From Micromonospora sp. NBC_00389 (GTDB lineage: Bacteria; Actinomycetota; Actinomycetes; Mycobacteriales; Micromonosporaceae), in assembly GCF_036059255.1 (NCBI RefSeq), contig NZ_CP107947.1, positions 2,356,001 to 2,420,000 on the forward strand: DNA of 64,000 nt, given 5' to 3'. Shown here in pieces: positions 1-10,708 of the stretch. Position numbers and translations under genes: made by a program. The first letter of the stretch is position 1; each line of letters opens with the position of its first letter. The notes under the pieces were generated by a model. The model had not been told where the DNA came from, searched no databases, and saw nothing but the letters and a program-made list of their open reading frames with translations.

Positions 1-1436
1 GGGGTGGCCGCGCGGATCCGGGCCATCGCTCGGGCGATCTCCCGCAGGTCGTCCACCCGGACGGAGAGCTGGTCGGTGTGGTGCACACCGAACTCGGCGG
101 CCAGCTCGTTCAGCCGGTCGGTCAGCGTACGACCCTGCGCCTTGAGGCCGGCGGCCAGTTCGGCCACGGTCAGCGCGGCGGTGATGCCGTCCTTGTCGCG
201 TACGTGCTCCGGGGCGACGCAGTAGCCGAGCGCCTCCTCGTAGCCGTAGACCAGCGGCGCGCTCCCGCCGCCGGCCCGGACGATCCACTTGAAGCCGGTC
301 AGCGTCTCGTCGTAGGGCAGCCCCCGGGCCGCGCACATCGCCCGGAGCAGTGACGACGAGACGATGGTGGTGGCGTAGAGCCCGGTCACCCCGCGGCGCA
401 TCAGGTGGTCGGCGAGCAGTACGCCCACCTCGTCGCCGCGCAGCATCCGCCAGCTCTGCCCGCCGTCGGTCGTGCCGTCGCGGACCACCACCGCGCAGCG
501 GTCCGCGTCGGGGTCGTTGGCGATGGCGAGGTCGGCGCCGGTGGAGTCGGCCAACGCGATCAGCCGGTCCACCGCTCCCGGCTCCTCCGGGTTGGGGAAT
601 GACACGGTGGGAAACTCCGGGTCCGGCTCGGCCTGATCGGGCACCACACCGGGCACCGGGAAGCCGGCGCGGGCGAAGGCGGCGGTGAGCACCGCGGCGC
701 CCACCCCGTGCAGCGGGGTGTACGCCACCGTCAGGTCCCGTGACCCGTCCGGCGCGATCACCGCGGTGGCCCGCTCGACGTACGAGGCGACCACGTCGTC
801 GCCGAGCACCTGACCGGGTTGGCCCAGCGGCACCCGGGTCAGCGGGCCGACCGCGCGGATGGCGGCTTCGATACCGGCGTCGGCGGGCGGCACGATCTGC
901 GCTCCCGCGCCCAGTTCCCCGCCCAGCTCGGCGCCGAGGTAGACCTTGTAGCCGTTGTCCTGCGGTGGGTTGTGGCTGGCCGTGACCATCACGCCAGCGA
1001 CCGCGCCGAGCTGGCGCACCACGTACGCCAGCACCGGGGTGGGTAGCGGGCGGGGCAGCAGCAGAGCCGGCCGGCCGGCACCGGTGGCCACCTGGGCGGT
1101 CCGCTCGGCGAACTCGCGGGAGCCGTGCCGGGCGTCGTACCCGATCACCAGTGGGCCGGTGCCGCCCTGGGCGGCGAGCCAGCCGACCAGGCCAGCGGCG
1201 GCCTGGGTGACCACGGCGATGTTCATTCCGTTGGGACCGGCGCGCAGCGGGCCGCGGAGGCCCGCGGTGCCGAAGGTCAGCGGCCCGGCGAACCGGTCGG
1301 CCAACTCCGGGGCGCTCGCCGGCAGCCGGTCGAGCACTGCCGTCAGCTCATCCCGGCTGGCCGGGTCCGGGTCGTCGGCGAGCCAGCGCCGGGCTTGCTC
1401 GCGAATGTCGTCGATTTCAGTGGTGTCCGCCGCCAT
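1..1436 (-). CDS. Phosphohexomutase (phosphoglucomutase/phosphomannomutase type), 3' end cut by window edge
   Basis: Interconverts hexose 1-phosphates and 6-phosphates in the cytoplasm, supplying glycogen, trehalose and cell-wall sugar pathways. From the ATG, 478 codons are visible; the family is usually near 550 residues, so roughly the last 70 lie outside the window. Motifs seen after translating the minus strand are FGTAGLRG (55-62), the phosphoserine loop TASHNP (about 151-156), the metal loop DPDADR (about 308) and the sugar-binding loop GYEEALG (about 399). All key residues are present. It starts 48 bp after the stop of the kinase gene on the same strand, so read-through from the kinase promoter is possible. 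Preference for glucose or mannose phosphates cannot be decided from sequence. Confidence 0.9.
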   Translation of the reverse strand, partial: MAADTTEIDDIREQARRWLADDPDPASRDELTAVLDRLPASAPELADRFAGPLTFGTAGLRGPLRAGPNGMNIAVVTQAAAGLVGWLAAQGGTGPLVIGYDARHGSREFAERTAQVATGAGRPALLLPRPLPTPVLAYVVRQLGAVAGVMVTASHNPPQDNGYKVYLGAELGGELGAGAQIVPPADAGIEAAIRAVGPLTRVPLGQPGQVLGDDVVASYVERATAVIAPDGSRDLTVAYTPLHGVGAAVLTAAFARAGFPVPGVVPDQAEPDPEFPTVSFPNPEEPGAVDRLIALADSTGADLAIANDPDADRCAVVVRDGTTDGGQSWRMLRGDEVGVLLADHLMRRGVTGLYATTIVSSSLLRAMCAARGLPYDETLTGFKWIVRAGGGSAPLVYGYEEALGYCVAPEHVRDKDGITAALTVAELAAGLKAQGRTLTDRLNELAAEFGVHHTDQLSVRVDDLREIARAMARIRAAT

Positions 1437-1484
1437 GCCCCTTGATAGCACGGCGGCGGATCACCGCTGTCGGTTCCCTCCGGC

Positions 1485-3587
1485 TCAGCCGTCGCCGGTG
1501 AGCTGGAACGTCCGGACCATCTCGTCGAAGATCGGCTTGCTCTCGCCGTACCGGGCGTCGCTGGAGGACAGGTAGAACGAGTAGGCCTTGCCGTCGTTGA
1601 CCACCGCGTGCCACACCCCGTGGCGCATGTCGCCACCCTCGCCGCAGGTGTACTCGAATTCGACGCCAGGGCTGCCCGCCGACTCCCGCTCGCTGATGGC
1701 GACCTGCTCGTACGGCTTCTTGCAGGACGTGCTCTTGGTGCGGAGGAAGTTCTGTGCGCTCTCCGCCCAGCGCGTGGGCGTCCCGGTCCACTTCTCGGTG
1801 AGGATCCGGATCTTGCGACCGTCGTCCTCCGGGTCGATGTAGTCGGTGTAGCTGCCGCCGGTGGACTTCTTCCAGCCCTTCGGCACCAGCACCTGCACGC
1901 CCCGGGCGGAGTGCTCCTGCATCTCCACCCCCGGATCAGCCGGGGCGGACGCGGTGGGCTGGGCCTGGGGGGTGACCGGCGGGGGTTCGTCGCCGCCGCT
2001 GGACAGCGCCACGATGCCGAGCAGCAGCACCACGACCAGCCCACCGGCCGCGGCCAACTGCACCTTGCGCGGCCAGCCCTTCACGGTGCTGACCAGCTGA
2101 CCACCGGTGGCACGGACCTTGCCGAGGGCGCCGCCGCCCGACGGGGCAGGCGGCGTGGCCCAGGGCTGCCCGGTGCCGGGCACCGACCACTGGTTTCCAC
2201 CGCCGTAGGTGCCGCCGATGCGCTGGGTGGCCTCCGGCGCGCCGCCGTAGGCGACCTGCTGGGTGGCGTCGGACCGGCTGCCGTAACTGACCCGCTGGGT
2301 GGCGTCCGGGTGCCCGCCGGCGTCCACCCGCTGGGTGGCGTCCGCGTTGCCGCCGTAGGTGCGCCCGGTAGCGGGTCGGCCGGGAACCGGCATGGCGCCG
2401 GTGGGCGTGTGCAGCGGGCCGGCCAGCGCGTCGGCGCTGGTTTCGTCGAGCCCGGTGGCGCCGGCCGCGCCGGCCGGCTGCGGGCGTTCGCCCCGGCGCA
2501 GCGCGGCCAGCCGGTCGGTCAACGACTCGCCCGGGGCCAGCATCGCCCGGCCGCCGATCTGGTTGTCCGGCTTCGGCTCCGGCTGGGCAGGCAGGGCGAG
2601 GGGCGCCGGTCGCTGCTGCACCGGCACCACGGCGTACGGGTCGGTGACCGAGTGCACGGCGGTGGCGGTGCTGCCCAGCGGGCCGGCGAGCAGCTCGCGC
2701 AGCATGGACCGGGAGGTGTGCACGTCCAGCCGGCGGGCCGGGTCCTTCTCCAACAGGCCCATCAGCACCCGGGTCAGCGGACCGCTGCGCTGCGGCGGGG
2801 CGGGCGGGTCCTCGACGACGGCGTGCATGGTCTCGATCGGGTCGCCCTTGTCGAACGGGGGCCGCCCCTCGACCGCCGTGTAGAGCGTCACACCCAGCGA
2901 GAAGAGGTCGCTCGGCGGCCCGAACTCCTGGCCCATGGCCCGCTCAGGCGAGATGAAGTGCGGCGAGCCGAGCACCATGCCGGGGGTGGTGAGCTGCACG
3001 TCGGTGGGCATCCGGGCGACCCCGAAGTCGGTCAGCACGCAGCGCCCGTCGGTGCAGATCAGCACGTTGGCCGGTTTGACGTCGCGGTGCAGCACGCCGA
3101 TCGCGTGTGCGACCTCCAACGCGCCGAGCAGCGCGATGCCGATCTTGGCAACCGCGCGCTGCGCGACCGGCCCGTCCTCGATCACCATGTCGGCGAGGCT
3201 GCGGGCGTCCAACAGCTCCATGACGATCCACGGCCGGCCGGCCTCGGTGACCACGTCGTACACCTGGACCACCGCGGGGTGCTGGATGGCAGCCGCGGCG
3301 CGGGCCTCGCGCAGGGTGCGTTCGTACATGGCGTCGCGGTCGCTGGGGGCCAGCCCCGGGGGCAGGACGACCTCCTTCACCGCCACGTCCCGGCGCAGCA
3401 GGGTGTCTGTGGCGCGCCACACCGTACCCATGCCGCCGTTGCCCACCGAGGACCGCAGCGAGTACCGGCCACCGATGGTGGTGCCGGGCGCCGCTCGTCC
3501 GTTGGCGGAACTAACCGGTCCGCCGCTCCACGTCGGGATCTGAGTCACAGAAAAGCCACCGGGGGAAATCGAGGGGGGCTGGGACAC
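1485..3587 (-). CDS. Transmembrane Ser/Thr protein kinase (PknB-like) with 12-residue repeats in the linker
   Basis: Receptor-like kinase of 700 residues. The cytoplasmic kinase domain (about 41-300) has the glycine loop GNGGMG, catalytic Lys71, HRDVKPANV and DFGVAR, so it should be active. A long Pro/Ala/Gly-rich linker follows and holds four exact-length 12-residue units (about 405-461), each with DATQRV or a close variant. One membrane helix (about 512-532) leads to an extracellular domain of about 160 residues with two cysteines (SCKK and EYTC), probably disulfide-bonded, that may sense a ligand. ATG at 3587 gives a full N-lobe. It diverges from the mutase gene. The kinase call is firm; the stimulus and substrates are unknown. 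Confidence 0.92.
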   Translation of the reverse strand: MSQPPSISPGGFSVTQIPTWSGGPVSSANGRAAPGTTIGGRYSLRSSVGNGGMGTVWRATDTLLRRDVAVKEVVLPPGLAPSDRDAMYERTLREARAAAAIQHPAVVQVYDVVTEAGRPWIVMELLDARSLADMVIEDGPVAQRAVAKIGIALLGALEVAHAIGVLHRDVKPANVLICTDGRCVLTDFGVARMPTDVQLTTPGMVLGSPHFISPERAMGQEFGPPSDLFSLGVTLYTAVEGRPPFDKGDPIETMHAVVEDPPAPPQRSGPLTRVLMGLLEKDPARRLDVHTSRSMLRELLAGPLGSTATAVHSVTDPYAVVPVQQRPAPLALPAQPEPKPDNQIGGRAMLAPGESLTDRLAALRRGERPQPAGAAGATGLDETSADALAGPLHTPTGAMPVPGRPATGRTYGGNADATQRVDAGGHPDATQRVSYGSRSDATQQVAYGGAPEATQRIGGTYGGGNQWSVPGTGQPWATPPAPSGGGALGKVRATGGQLVSTVKGWPRKVQLAAAGGLVVVLLLGIVALSSGGDEPPPVTPQAQPTASAPADPGVEMQEHSARGVQVLVPKGWKKSTGGSYTDYIDPEDDGRKIRILTEKWTGTPTRWAESAQNFLRTKSTSCKKPYEQVAISERESAGSPGVEFEYTCGEGGDMRHGVWHAVVNDGKAYSFYLSSSDARYGESKPIFDEMVRTFQLTGDG

Positions 3588-3754
3588 AACCCCCCTATCT
3601 TGCTGGTTCCGACGCCCGATGCGAAAGCCGACGCGACGGACGTTTATCCAACTCGACAGAACGTGGCCAACCGTTCACCTCCTGTTGAGCTGTCGGGACG
3701 CACTGTGCGGTATCCCTCACCCGACGACGCGCCCACGGGTCCTACCATCCGGGG
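3588..3754. promoter_or_regulatory. Divergent promoter region, kinase / mutase
   Basis: This 167-bp gap separates two divergent genes. On the plus strand TACCAT (3743-3748) stands 6 bases before the mutase ATG, the spacing expected for a -10 box of a leaderless transcript. The gap is visibly richer in A/T than its flanks. No convincing -35 was found for either gene and no strong palindrome is visible. Confidence 0.45.
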
Positions 3755-5338
<1,584 letters not shown>

Positions 5339-5881
5339 TCGGACGATCGGCTGTTTTGCCAGGTCAAGGCGGGTTTGCTGGGCGTCGGCGGAGCTACAGT
5401 CGGAAGCGGATCCTCCGGCTAGGCCGGGGGCGGCGTGGCCCCCGACGGCGTCCGGGGTGTGCCCACCAGGTTTAGGGGTAACCCGACCGGGTGAACGCGG
5501 ACGCACACGGTGTGCGGTCACGGCGGACGGGTGCGTGTGAGCGTCTTTATCCGGCTCGTTGCGGAGCGTGGTCGGCTAATTGTCGGAGTGTCCGTTCATC
5601 AGCCGGACTAATGCGACAATTCGCAACGGGGGCCCATGAGTGGCGCCGGGATTCGTGACCGCCGAGATCGGTTACGCGTTGTAGGAGGTGAGGGGCGGAT
5701 GACGGCGTTCGACCGTGATCTACCTGCTGTCCCACACATCTCCGAGCGCCCTCAGCAGGGCATACGTGACGCTGCGCGGTCTGATCATTACCGTAACGAG
5801 GTTGCGCAGCGTCACCGCCGGAGGTCTAGGCTGTCTGCTGTCCCCGATGATCCATCCATCTCTAGTGATCGAGAATTCGAC
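5339..5881. other. 543-bp gene-free stretch with several strong inverted repeats
   Basis: No convincing gene lies here. Between about 5420 and 5530 there are stacked inverted repeats: GGGGG (5426-5430) with CCCCC (5439-5443), extended by flanking GCC and GGC, and a perfect CGCACAC-G-GTGTGCG (5502-5516). A possible promoter for the M20 gene is TTGCGC (5802-5807) with TAGGCT (5827-5832), although its 19-bp spacing is long. A ribosome-site-like GGAGG at about 5685 precedes an in-frame ATG at 5700, which would be an alternative, less likely start for the M20 protein. I could not match the structured part to a known riboswitch. Confidence 0.4.
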
Positions 5882-7141
5882 GTGACGAGTGCGTTGACGC
5901 TGCCCACGGGCAGCCAGCTGGCGTCGTCCTGGCCGGAGACGCCGCCCGGGTCCATCCCTCTGCCCCGCGATCTGGACCACCTCCTCGCGCTCCGCGTACC
6001 AGGGCTGATCGCTACGCGCCGTCACCTCCACTCGCACCCAGAGCTTTCCGGCACGGAGTTCGAGACGGCCGCCCTGATCGCCCGGGAGCTCTCACTGGCC
6101 GGGCTGCACCCACGGCTGCTGCCCAAGGGCAACGGCGTGATCTGCGACGTCGACGGCCGCCAGGACGGCCCGGTCATCGCGCTGCGCGCCGACATCGACG
6201 CCCTTCCGCTGCACGATCCCAAGGACGTGCCGTATCGGTCCACCGTGGAGGGCGTCTGCCACGCCTGCGGCCACGACGTGCACACCTCGATCCTGCTCGG
6301 CGTCGGCATGCTGCTGGCCCAGCTCGCCGACCTCGGTGAGCTGGACGGCCGGGTCCGGCTCATCTTCCAGCCCGCCGAGGAGATCCTGCCCTGCGGCTCG
6401 CTCGAGGTCATCGAGGCCGGCGGCCTGGACGACGTGGTGCAGATCTTCGCGCTGCACTGCGACCCGAACCTGCCGGTGGGCCAGGTCGGCCTGCGGGTCG
6501 GCCCGATCACCGCGGCCGCCGACAACGTCACCGTCCGGCTCTCCGGACCGGGCGGGCACACCGCCCGTCCGCACCTGACGGTCGACCTGGTCGACGCGCT
6601 CGGCCGGCTGATCACCGAGGTGCCCGCCCTGGTCAGCCGCCGGGTGCCGGCCAACAGCGGGCTGCTGCTGGTCTTCGGCCACGCCTCGGCCGGCACCCGC
6701 TACAACGTCATTCCCTCCGAGGCGTGCGCCTCGGGCACGCTGCGGGTGATGGACCGCGACACCTGGGAGCAGGCTCCCAAGATCGTGGCTCAGGTGGTCC
6801 GCGACGTGATCGCTCCGACCGGCGCCACGGTCGACCTGGAGTACCTGCGCGGCCGGCCGCCGGTGAGCAACGACTCCCGGGCCATCCAGGTGCTGACGGC
6901 AGCCACCGCCGCCGCGCTCGGCCCGCAAGGGATCGCCGAGACGCCGCAGAGCATGGGCGGCGAGGACTTCTCCTGGTATCTGGAGTACGTCCCCGGCGCC
7001 CTCGCCCGCCTCGGCGTGGGCCGTTCCGGCCCCAACGTCGACCTGCACCGCGCGTCCTTCGACGTGGACGAGCGGGCCATCCCGGCCGGCGTACGCGTCA
7101 TGGTGCAGACCGCGCTGCGGGCACTGGCGGCGGCGCGCTGA
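5882..7141 (+). CDS. M20 family amidohydrolase (N-acyl-amino-acid / IAA-amino-acid hydrolase type)
   Basis: Zinc-dependent cytosolic hydrolase that removes N-acyl groups from amino acids or related amides, 419 residues from the GTG. Metal and active-site motifs are HSHPELSG near the start, CHACGHDVHT (metal His/Asp), QPAEEILPCG with the catalytic Glu pair, and MGGEDFSWY near the C-terminus; a lid or dimerization domain lies between. The GTG is preferred because homologous sequence begins shortly after it, whereas the upstream in-frame stretch is low-complexity and contains the candidate promoter. Its 3' end overlaps the convergent DUF4349 gene by 44 bp. The natural substrate cannot be told from sequence. 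Confidence 0.85.
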   Translation: MTSALTLPTGSQLASSWPETPPGSIPLPRDLDHLLALRVPGLIATRRHLHSHPELSGTEFETAALIARELSLAGLHPRLLPKGNGVICDVDGRQDGPVIALRADIDALPLHDPKDVPYRSTVEGVCHACGHDVHTSILLGVGMLLAQLADLGELDGRVRLIFQPAEEILPCGSLEVIEAGGLDDVVQIFALHCDPNLPVGQVGLRVGPITAAADNVTVRLSGPGGHTARPHLTVDLVDALGRLITEVPALVSRRVPANSGLLLVFGHASAGTRYNVIPSEACASGTLRVMDRDTWEQAPKIVAQVVRDVIAPTGATVDLEYLRGRPPVSNDSRAIQVLTAATAAALGPQGIAETPQSMGGEDFSWYLEYVPGALARLGVGRSGPNVDLHRASFDVDERAIPAGVRVMVQTALRALAAAR

Positions 7142-8063
7142 CCGGTGCCACCAGGGCCGGATCCTTCCGCCGCCGGCGCAGCACCAGCAGCAGCACCGCC
7201 AGCGGTACGCCGAGCGCCACCAGCCAGGGCAGCAGCGCGCCCAGCACGGTGAGCAGGACGGTCAGCGAGGCGACGAACGCCTTCCAGCCGCCCTTCAGCC
7301 CGACCAGGAAGCCGGTTTCGGTCTTCTCTTCGGCGGTCTTCGCCGCCGGGCCGGCCAGCGACACGGTGATCGTGGAGAGGGCGGTCAGGTCGGCCAGCCG
7401 CCGCTTCTTGGCCTCCAGTGAGGCCAGGTCCGCCTCCCGGCGACCAAGCTCGTTCTCCAGCGACACCAGGTCGGTGATCGAGGTGGCGCGGGCGAGCAGC
7501 CGGCGGGCGCTGTCCACCCGGGCCCGCTGACTGATGATCCGCGCGTCCAGGTCGACCGTCTCCTCGGTGACGTCCTGGGTGCTGATCTCCCGGCTCTGCT
7601 GCCGGCCGAGTTTGGCGATCTCGTCCACCACGCCGGAAAACTTCGGCGCCGGCACCCGCAACTGCAACTCCGCCACCGCGTCGGCCTCGGCGCTGTGTCG
7701 CTGGTCGCCACCGATGAAGCCACCGGCCCGGGTGACCACGGCAGTGACCTCGCGGGCGGCCGCGTCCACATCGTCCACCTGGACCCGCATCGCTCCGGTG
7801 TAGATGATCGCCCGCTGGTCGATCCGCAGGTCCGGTGCGCCGGCCCCGGCCGCCCCGGGCCCGCCAGCCCCGGCCGCCTCCGGTGCGCCCGCGGCGCTGT
7901 CCTTGTCCGCGGCGCCGCCGTTCGCGGCCGGCGCGTCGGCCGCCGAGCCGGCCGTGTCCCGCGCCCCGCTGTCGCCGGCACCGCACCCCGTCAACACCAT
8001 CGCCGCCGCCAGTGCCGTTACCGCCAGCAGTGTGCCGTGGCGTCGTCCCGCCCGTTCGTCCAT
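7098..8063 (-). CDS. DUF4349 family lipoprotein
   Basis: Exported lipoprotein of 321 residues. The N-terminus has a positively charged stretch, a hydrophobic core and the lipobox LTGC with lipidation at about Cys27. An acidic Ala/Gly-rich linker leads to the DUF4349 core (IIYTGAMRVQV, then a coiled-coil region rich in Arg, Glu and Leu). A C-terminal membrane helix (LPWLVALGVPLAVLLLVL) ends in a basic tail. It would thus be anchored at both ends with the middle outside the membrane. The function of the family is unknown. Its end overlaps the M20 gene tail on the opposite strand. Confidence 0.82.
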   Translation of the reverse strand: MDERAGRRHGTLLAVTALAAAMVLTGCGAGDSGARDTAGSAADAPAANGGAADKDSAAGAPEAAGAGGPGAAGAGAPDLRIDQRAIIYTGAMRVQVDDVDAAAREVTAVVTRAGGFIGGDQRHSAEADAVAELQLRVPAPKFSGVVDEIAKLGRQQSREISTQDVTEETVDLDARIISQRARVDSARRLLARATSITDLVSLENELGRREADLASLEAKKRRLADLTALSTITVSLAGPAAKTAEEKTETGFLVGLKGGWKAFVASLTVLLTVLGALLPWLVALGVPLAVLLLVLRRRRKDPALVAPVSAPPPVPAARSAP

Positions 8064-8177
8064 CCCCGCTCCTTCTGTCGTCAGCCGGTGTGGCGATACC
8101 TCGGACGCGGCGCGCTCGTCGGCTGGTTCCGGCAGACTGCGCTGAGGACGTCACGATTCGATAATCGAGGAGTCACG

Positions 8178-8807
8178 ATGCGGCTCACCAAGTACGCCCA
8201 CTCCTGCCTCCGGGTGGAACACGACGGGGGAGTGCTCGTCGTCGACCCCGGGGTGTTCAGCGATCCCGCAGCGCTGGAAGGTGCGGACGCGGTGCTGGTC
8301 ACCCATGAACATGCCGACCACCTCGATGTGGCGGCGGTGTGTCTCCAGCTCGACCGGGGACCGCTCACGATCCACGGGCCCGCCTCGCTCGCCGGCACCC
8401 TCGGCGACGCGGCCGAGGCGCTACACCCGGTCGCGGCCGGCGAGTCGTTCACCGCCGCCGGGATCGCCATCCGCGCGTACGGCGGGCGGCACGCGGTGAT
8501 CCACCCGGACATCCCGGTGGTGGACAACCTCGGTTTCCTGATCAACGACGTGGTCTACCACCCCGGGGACGCCCTGGTGGTGCCGGACGAAACCCCGGTC
8601 GACACGCTCTTCGCGCCGATCCACGCCCCCTGGTCGAAGTTCTCCGAGGTGGTCGACTTCATCCGGGCGGTCGCCCCCCGGCGTGCGTACGCGCTGCATG
8701 ACGGGCTGCTCAACGCAAACGGGCTGGGCGTGCTCGACCGGCAGTACGCCGCGCTGTCCGGCACCGAGTACCAGCGTCTGGAGCCCGGTAGCCGGGTGGA
8801 CGTCTGA
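8178..8807 (+). CDS. MBL-fold metallo-hydrolase
   Basis: Metallo-beta-lactamase fold protein of 209 residues related to the UlaG/YtnP-like cytosolic hydrolases. The metal motif THEHADHLD (about residues 39-47) is intact, and later histidines (GRHAVIH, YHPGD, ALHDGLL) can complete the di-metal site. There is no signal peptide. The ATG is preceded by an AGGAG-like site at 8168-8172. The next gene begins 4 bp after the stop, so the two are probably co-transcribed. The substrate is unknown. Confidence 0.87.
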   Translation: MRLTKYAHSCLRVEHDGGVLVVDPGVFSDPAALEGADAVLVTHEHADHLDVAAVCLQLDRGPLTIHGPASLAGTLGDAAEALHPVAAGESFTAAGIAIRAYGGRHAVIHPDIPVVDNLGFLINDVVYHPGDALVVPDETPVDTLFAPIHAPWSKFSEVVDFIRAVAPRRAYALHDGLLNANGLGVLDRQYAALSGTEYQRLEPGSRVDV

Positions 8808-8811
8808 GGCC

Positions 8812-9789
8812 ATGCCCGGCCCCTCCCCGGAGCTGGTGGAGCAGCTCTACCGCACCCCACCGGAGCGGTTCGTGGCCGCCCGGGACGCCGCCGTGTCCGA
8901 GGCCCGCCGCGCCGGCGACCCGACCACCGCCCGGCAGTTGGCCCGACTGCGCCGCCCCACGGTGGCCGCCTGGCTGGTCAACCTGCTCGCCATCCACCGC
9001 CCCGAGCTGGTCGCCGACCTCGTCCAGCTCGCCGACGCGCTGCGTGCCGCCCAGCGGGAGTTGCGCGGGCCTCGGCTCCGGGAGCTGTCCGCGCAGCGTC
9101 GGGCGGTGGTGGCCGCCCTGGTCGCCGAGGTCCGCAAGCTCGCCGCAGCGGAGCCGGACGCCCCGCCGGCCAGCAAGCTGCCGCTGGCCGAGGTGGAGGC
9201 GACCCTGAACGCGGCGCTCTCCGACACCGAGGTCGCCGAGCAGGTCCGGGCCGGACGCCTGATCCGAGCGGCCAGCTACGCCGGCTTCGGCGAGGTGCCC
9301 CGCCCGCAGTTGCGGCTGGTCACCGGCGACGAAGAGGGGCCGGCCGTGGAACGCCCGGTCCGCCGCCCCGGTGCCCAGCGGGCCCGCCCCGAGGAGGCGG
9401 CCCCCCGTACCGACCGGGCCGCAGAGCGGGCCGAGCGGGCGGCGCAACGGGCGGCCCGCGCCGAGCGGGACCGGCAGCGCCGGGCACTGGACCGGGAACT
9501 GGCCAGGGCCCGCACCGACCAGGAGCGTGCCGAAGCCGAATTGACCGAGGCGACCGACCATGAGCGCGACGGCACCGCCGTACTCGATCGGATCGAGACC
9601 GAGCTGGCCGAGTTGGAGCGGCGGCGGGCGGTCGCGGAGCAGGATCTCAGCCGGGCCAAGCTGGCCCGGCGCGCGGCCGAGCGGGCGGTCACCGTGGCCC
9701 GGCGGCGCGCGGGCGAGGTCGAGGCGGCGGTCGAGGCGCTGGCGGCCGAAGAGGGGACTGCGGACTCCGGCGGTGGCCCGGCAGACTGA
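8812..9789 (+). CDS. Conserved actinobacterial coiled-coil protein of unknown function
   Basis: 325 residues. The N-terminal half (about 1-165) is helical with a recognizable stretch FVAARDAAVSEARRAGD and LRRPTVAAWLVNLLA that recurs in actinobacterial hypothetical proteins. From about residue 180 the sequence becomes charged and repetitive (AERAERAAQRAARAE onward), a long coiled coil running to about 315. No signal peptide or catalytic motif is visible. It follows the MBL hydrolase by 4 bp, suggesting one operon. The function is not known; a scaffold or filament-like role is only a guess. Confidence 0.75.
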   Translation: MPGPSPELVEQLYRTPPERFVAARDAAVSEARRAGDPTTARQLARLRRPTVAAWLVNLLAIHRPELVADLVQLADALRAAQRELRGPRLRELSAQRRAVVAALVAEVRKLAAAEPDAPPASKLPLAEVEATLNAALSDTEVAEQVRAGRLIRAASYAGFGEVPRPQLRLVTGDEEGPAVERPVRRPGAQRARPEEAAPRTDRAAERAERAAQRAARAERDRQRRALDRELARARTDQERAEAELTEATDHERDGTAVLDRIETELAELERRRAVAEQDLSRAKLARRAAERAVTVARRRAGEVEAAVEALAAEEGTADSGGGPAD

Positions 9790-9893
9790 CCATCGATGGA
9801 CGACGACGAGCGGGCGGGCCGTCGCGGGCTGGCAGTCCCGGGTCGGGAATCCGCCGTGGCTGGTGGGCCGGTGCGCCCGGGGGTGGCGTTCGG

Positions 9894-10649
9894 ATGACGC
9901 CGGAGCAGGTCGCCGCCGCCAGCAAGCCGGTCGTGCTCGACCTGGGCGACGGGTTCAGTCGATGCCCGACCACACTGCGCCGGGCTCGGCTGCTCGGCAT
10001 CTCCGGCTGGGCCTTCTACATCAGCGGCAGGGCCGGCGCGCTCGGCGACGTACGGGCCGAGACGGCCGCCGCCGCCCTCGGCTTCATCGCCCCGGACGCG
10101 GTCGCGGACGGTTGGGACGCCGCGGCCCGGGTCCTCCGGCCGGCCGAGGTGGCTGCCGCGAGCCTCGCCGAGTGTTGCCGGTGGGGGACGCAGCACCTGG
10201 GCGCGCTGCCCGGCACCGAGCGCCTGGCCGGGCTGGTCGAGCGCGCGGTGACGGCGGCGGACGCCAGTGGCATGCCGCTCTTCGCCGCCTGGCGGGCCAT
10301 GCCGCTGCCGGATCTCTCCGCCGGCGCACGGAGCGCCGCAGGGCTGCGACTGCTCCGCGAACACTTCACCGGCGCCTACCTGCTGGCGGTGCGCGCCGCC
10401 GGAATGACCCCGCTGGAGGCCGTGCTGGCCGGGCCCGAGGGGGAGGCCGGCGCGGTGGCCTGTGGCTGGCCGCCGCCGTACCCGCCGGTCGGGCCGCTGG
10501 TGCGTCGGCGGCTCTGGGCGGAGGCGGTGACCAACCGGCTGGCCGCGCCGGCGTTCGCGGTGCTCGGCGCCGCCGACGGCGCCGAGCTGGTGGAGCTGTT
10601 GCACCGGACCCGGGCCGACCTCGCCCCCACGCTGCCCCTCGGCCGGTGA
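9894..10649 (+). CDS. SCO6745-like protein of unknown function
   Basis: 251-residue cytosolic protein that resembles the actinobacterial SCO6745 family: the early GWAFYISGRAGALGDV segment, a mostly helical Ala-rich body, and WRAMPLPD in the middle. The family has no established reaction. No membrane segment or export signal is seen. The ATG is the only reasonable in-frame start. The family assignment is from memory of its look and is less certain than the reality of the gene. Confidence 0.6.
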   Translation: MTPEQVAAASKPVVLDLGDGFSRCPTTLRRARLLGISGWAFYISGRAGALGDVRAETAAAALGFIAPDAVADGWDAAARVLRPAEVAAASLAECCRWGTQHLGALPGTERLAGLVERAVTAADASGMPLFAAWRAMPLPDLSAGARSAAGLRLLREHFTGAYLLAVRAAGMTPLEAVLAGPEGEAGAVACGWPPPYPPVGPLVRRRLWAEAVTNRLAAPAFAVLGAADGAELVELLHRTRADLAPTLPLGR

Positions 10650-10708
10650 CGACGGGCTGTCCAAAAATGGGCGGCGCCGGCGGCGGTCGGCTGTCAGGAT
10701 CACCTGCC

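Noticed and set aside
5339..5881. Cobalamin riboswitch near the B12-dependent mutase
   Set aside because: The mutase gene has a leaderless start with no room for one, and the structured gap lies downstream of it; no GCCACTG-type B12 box was seen.
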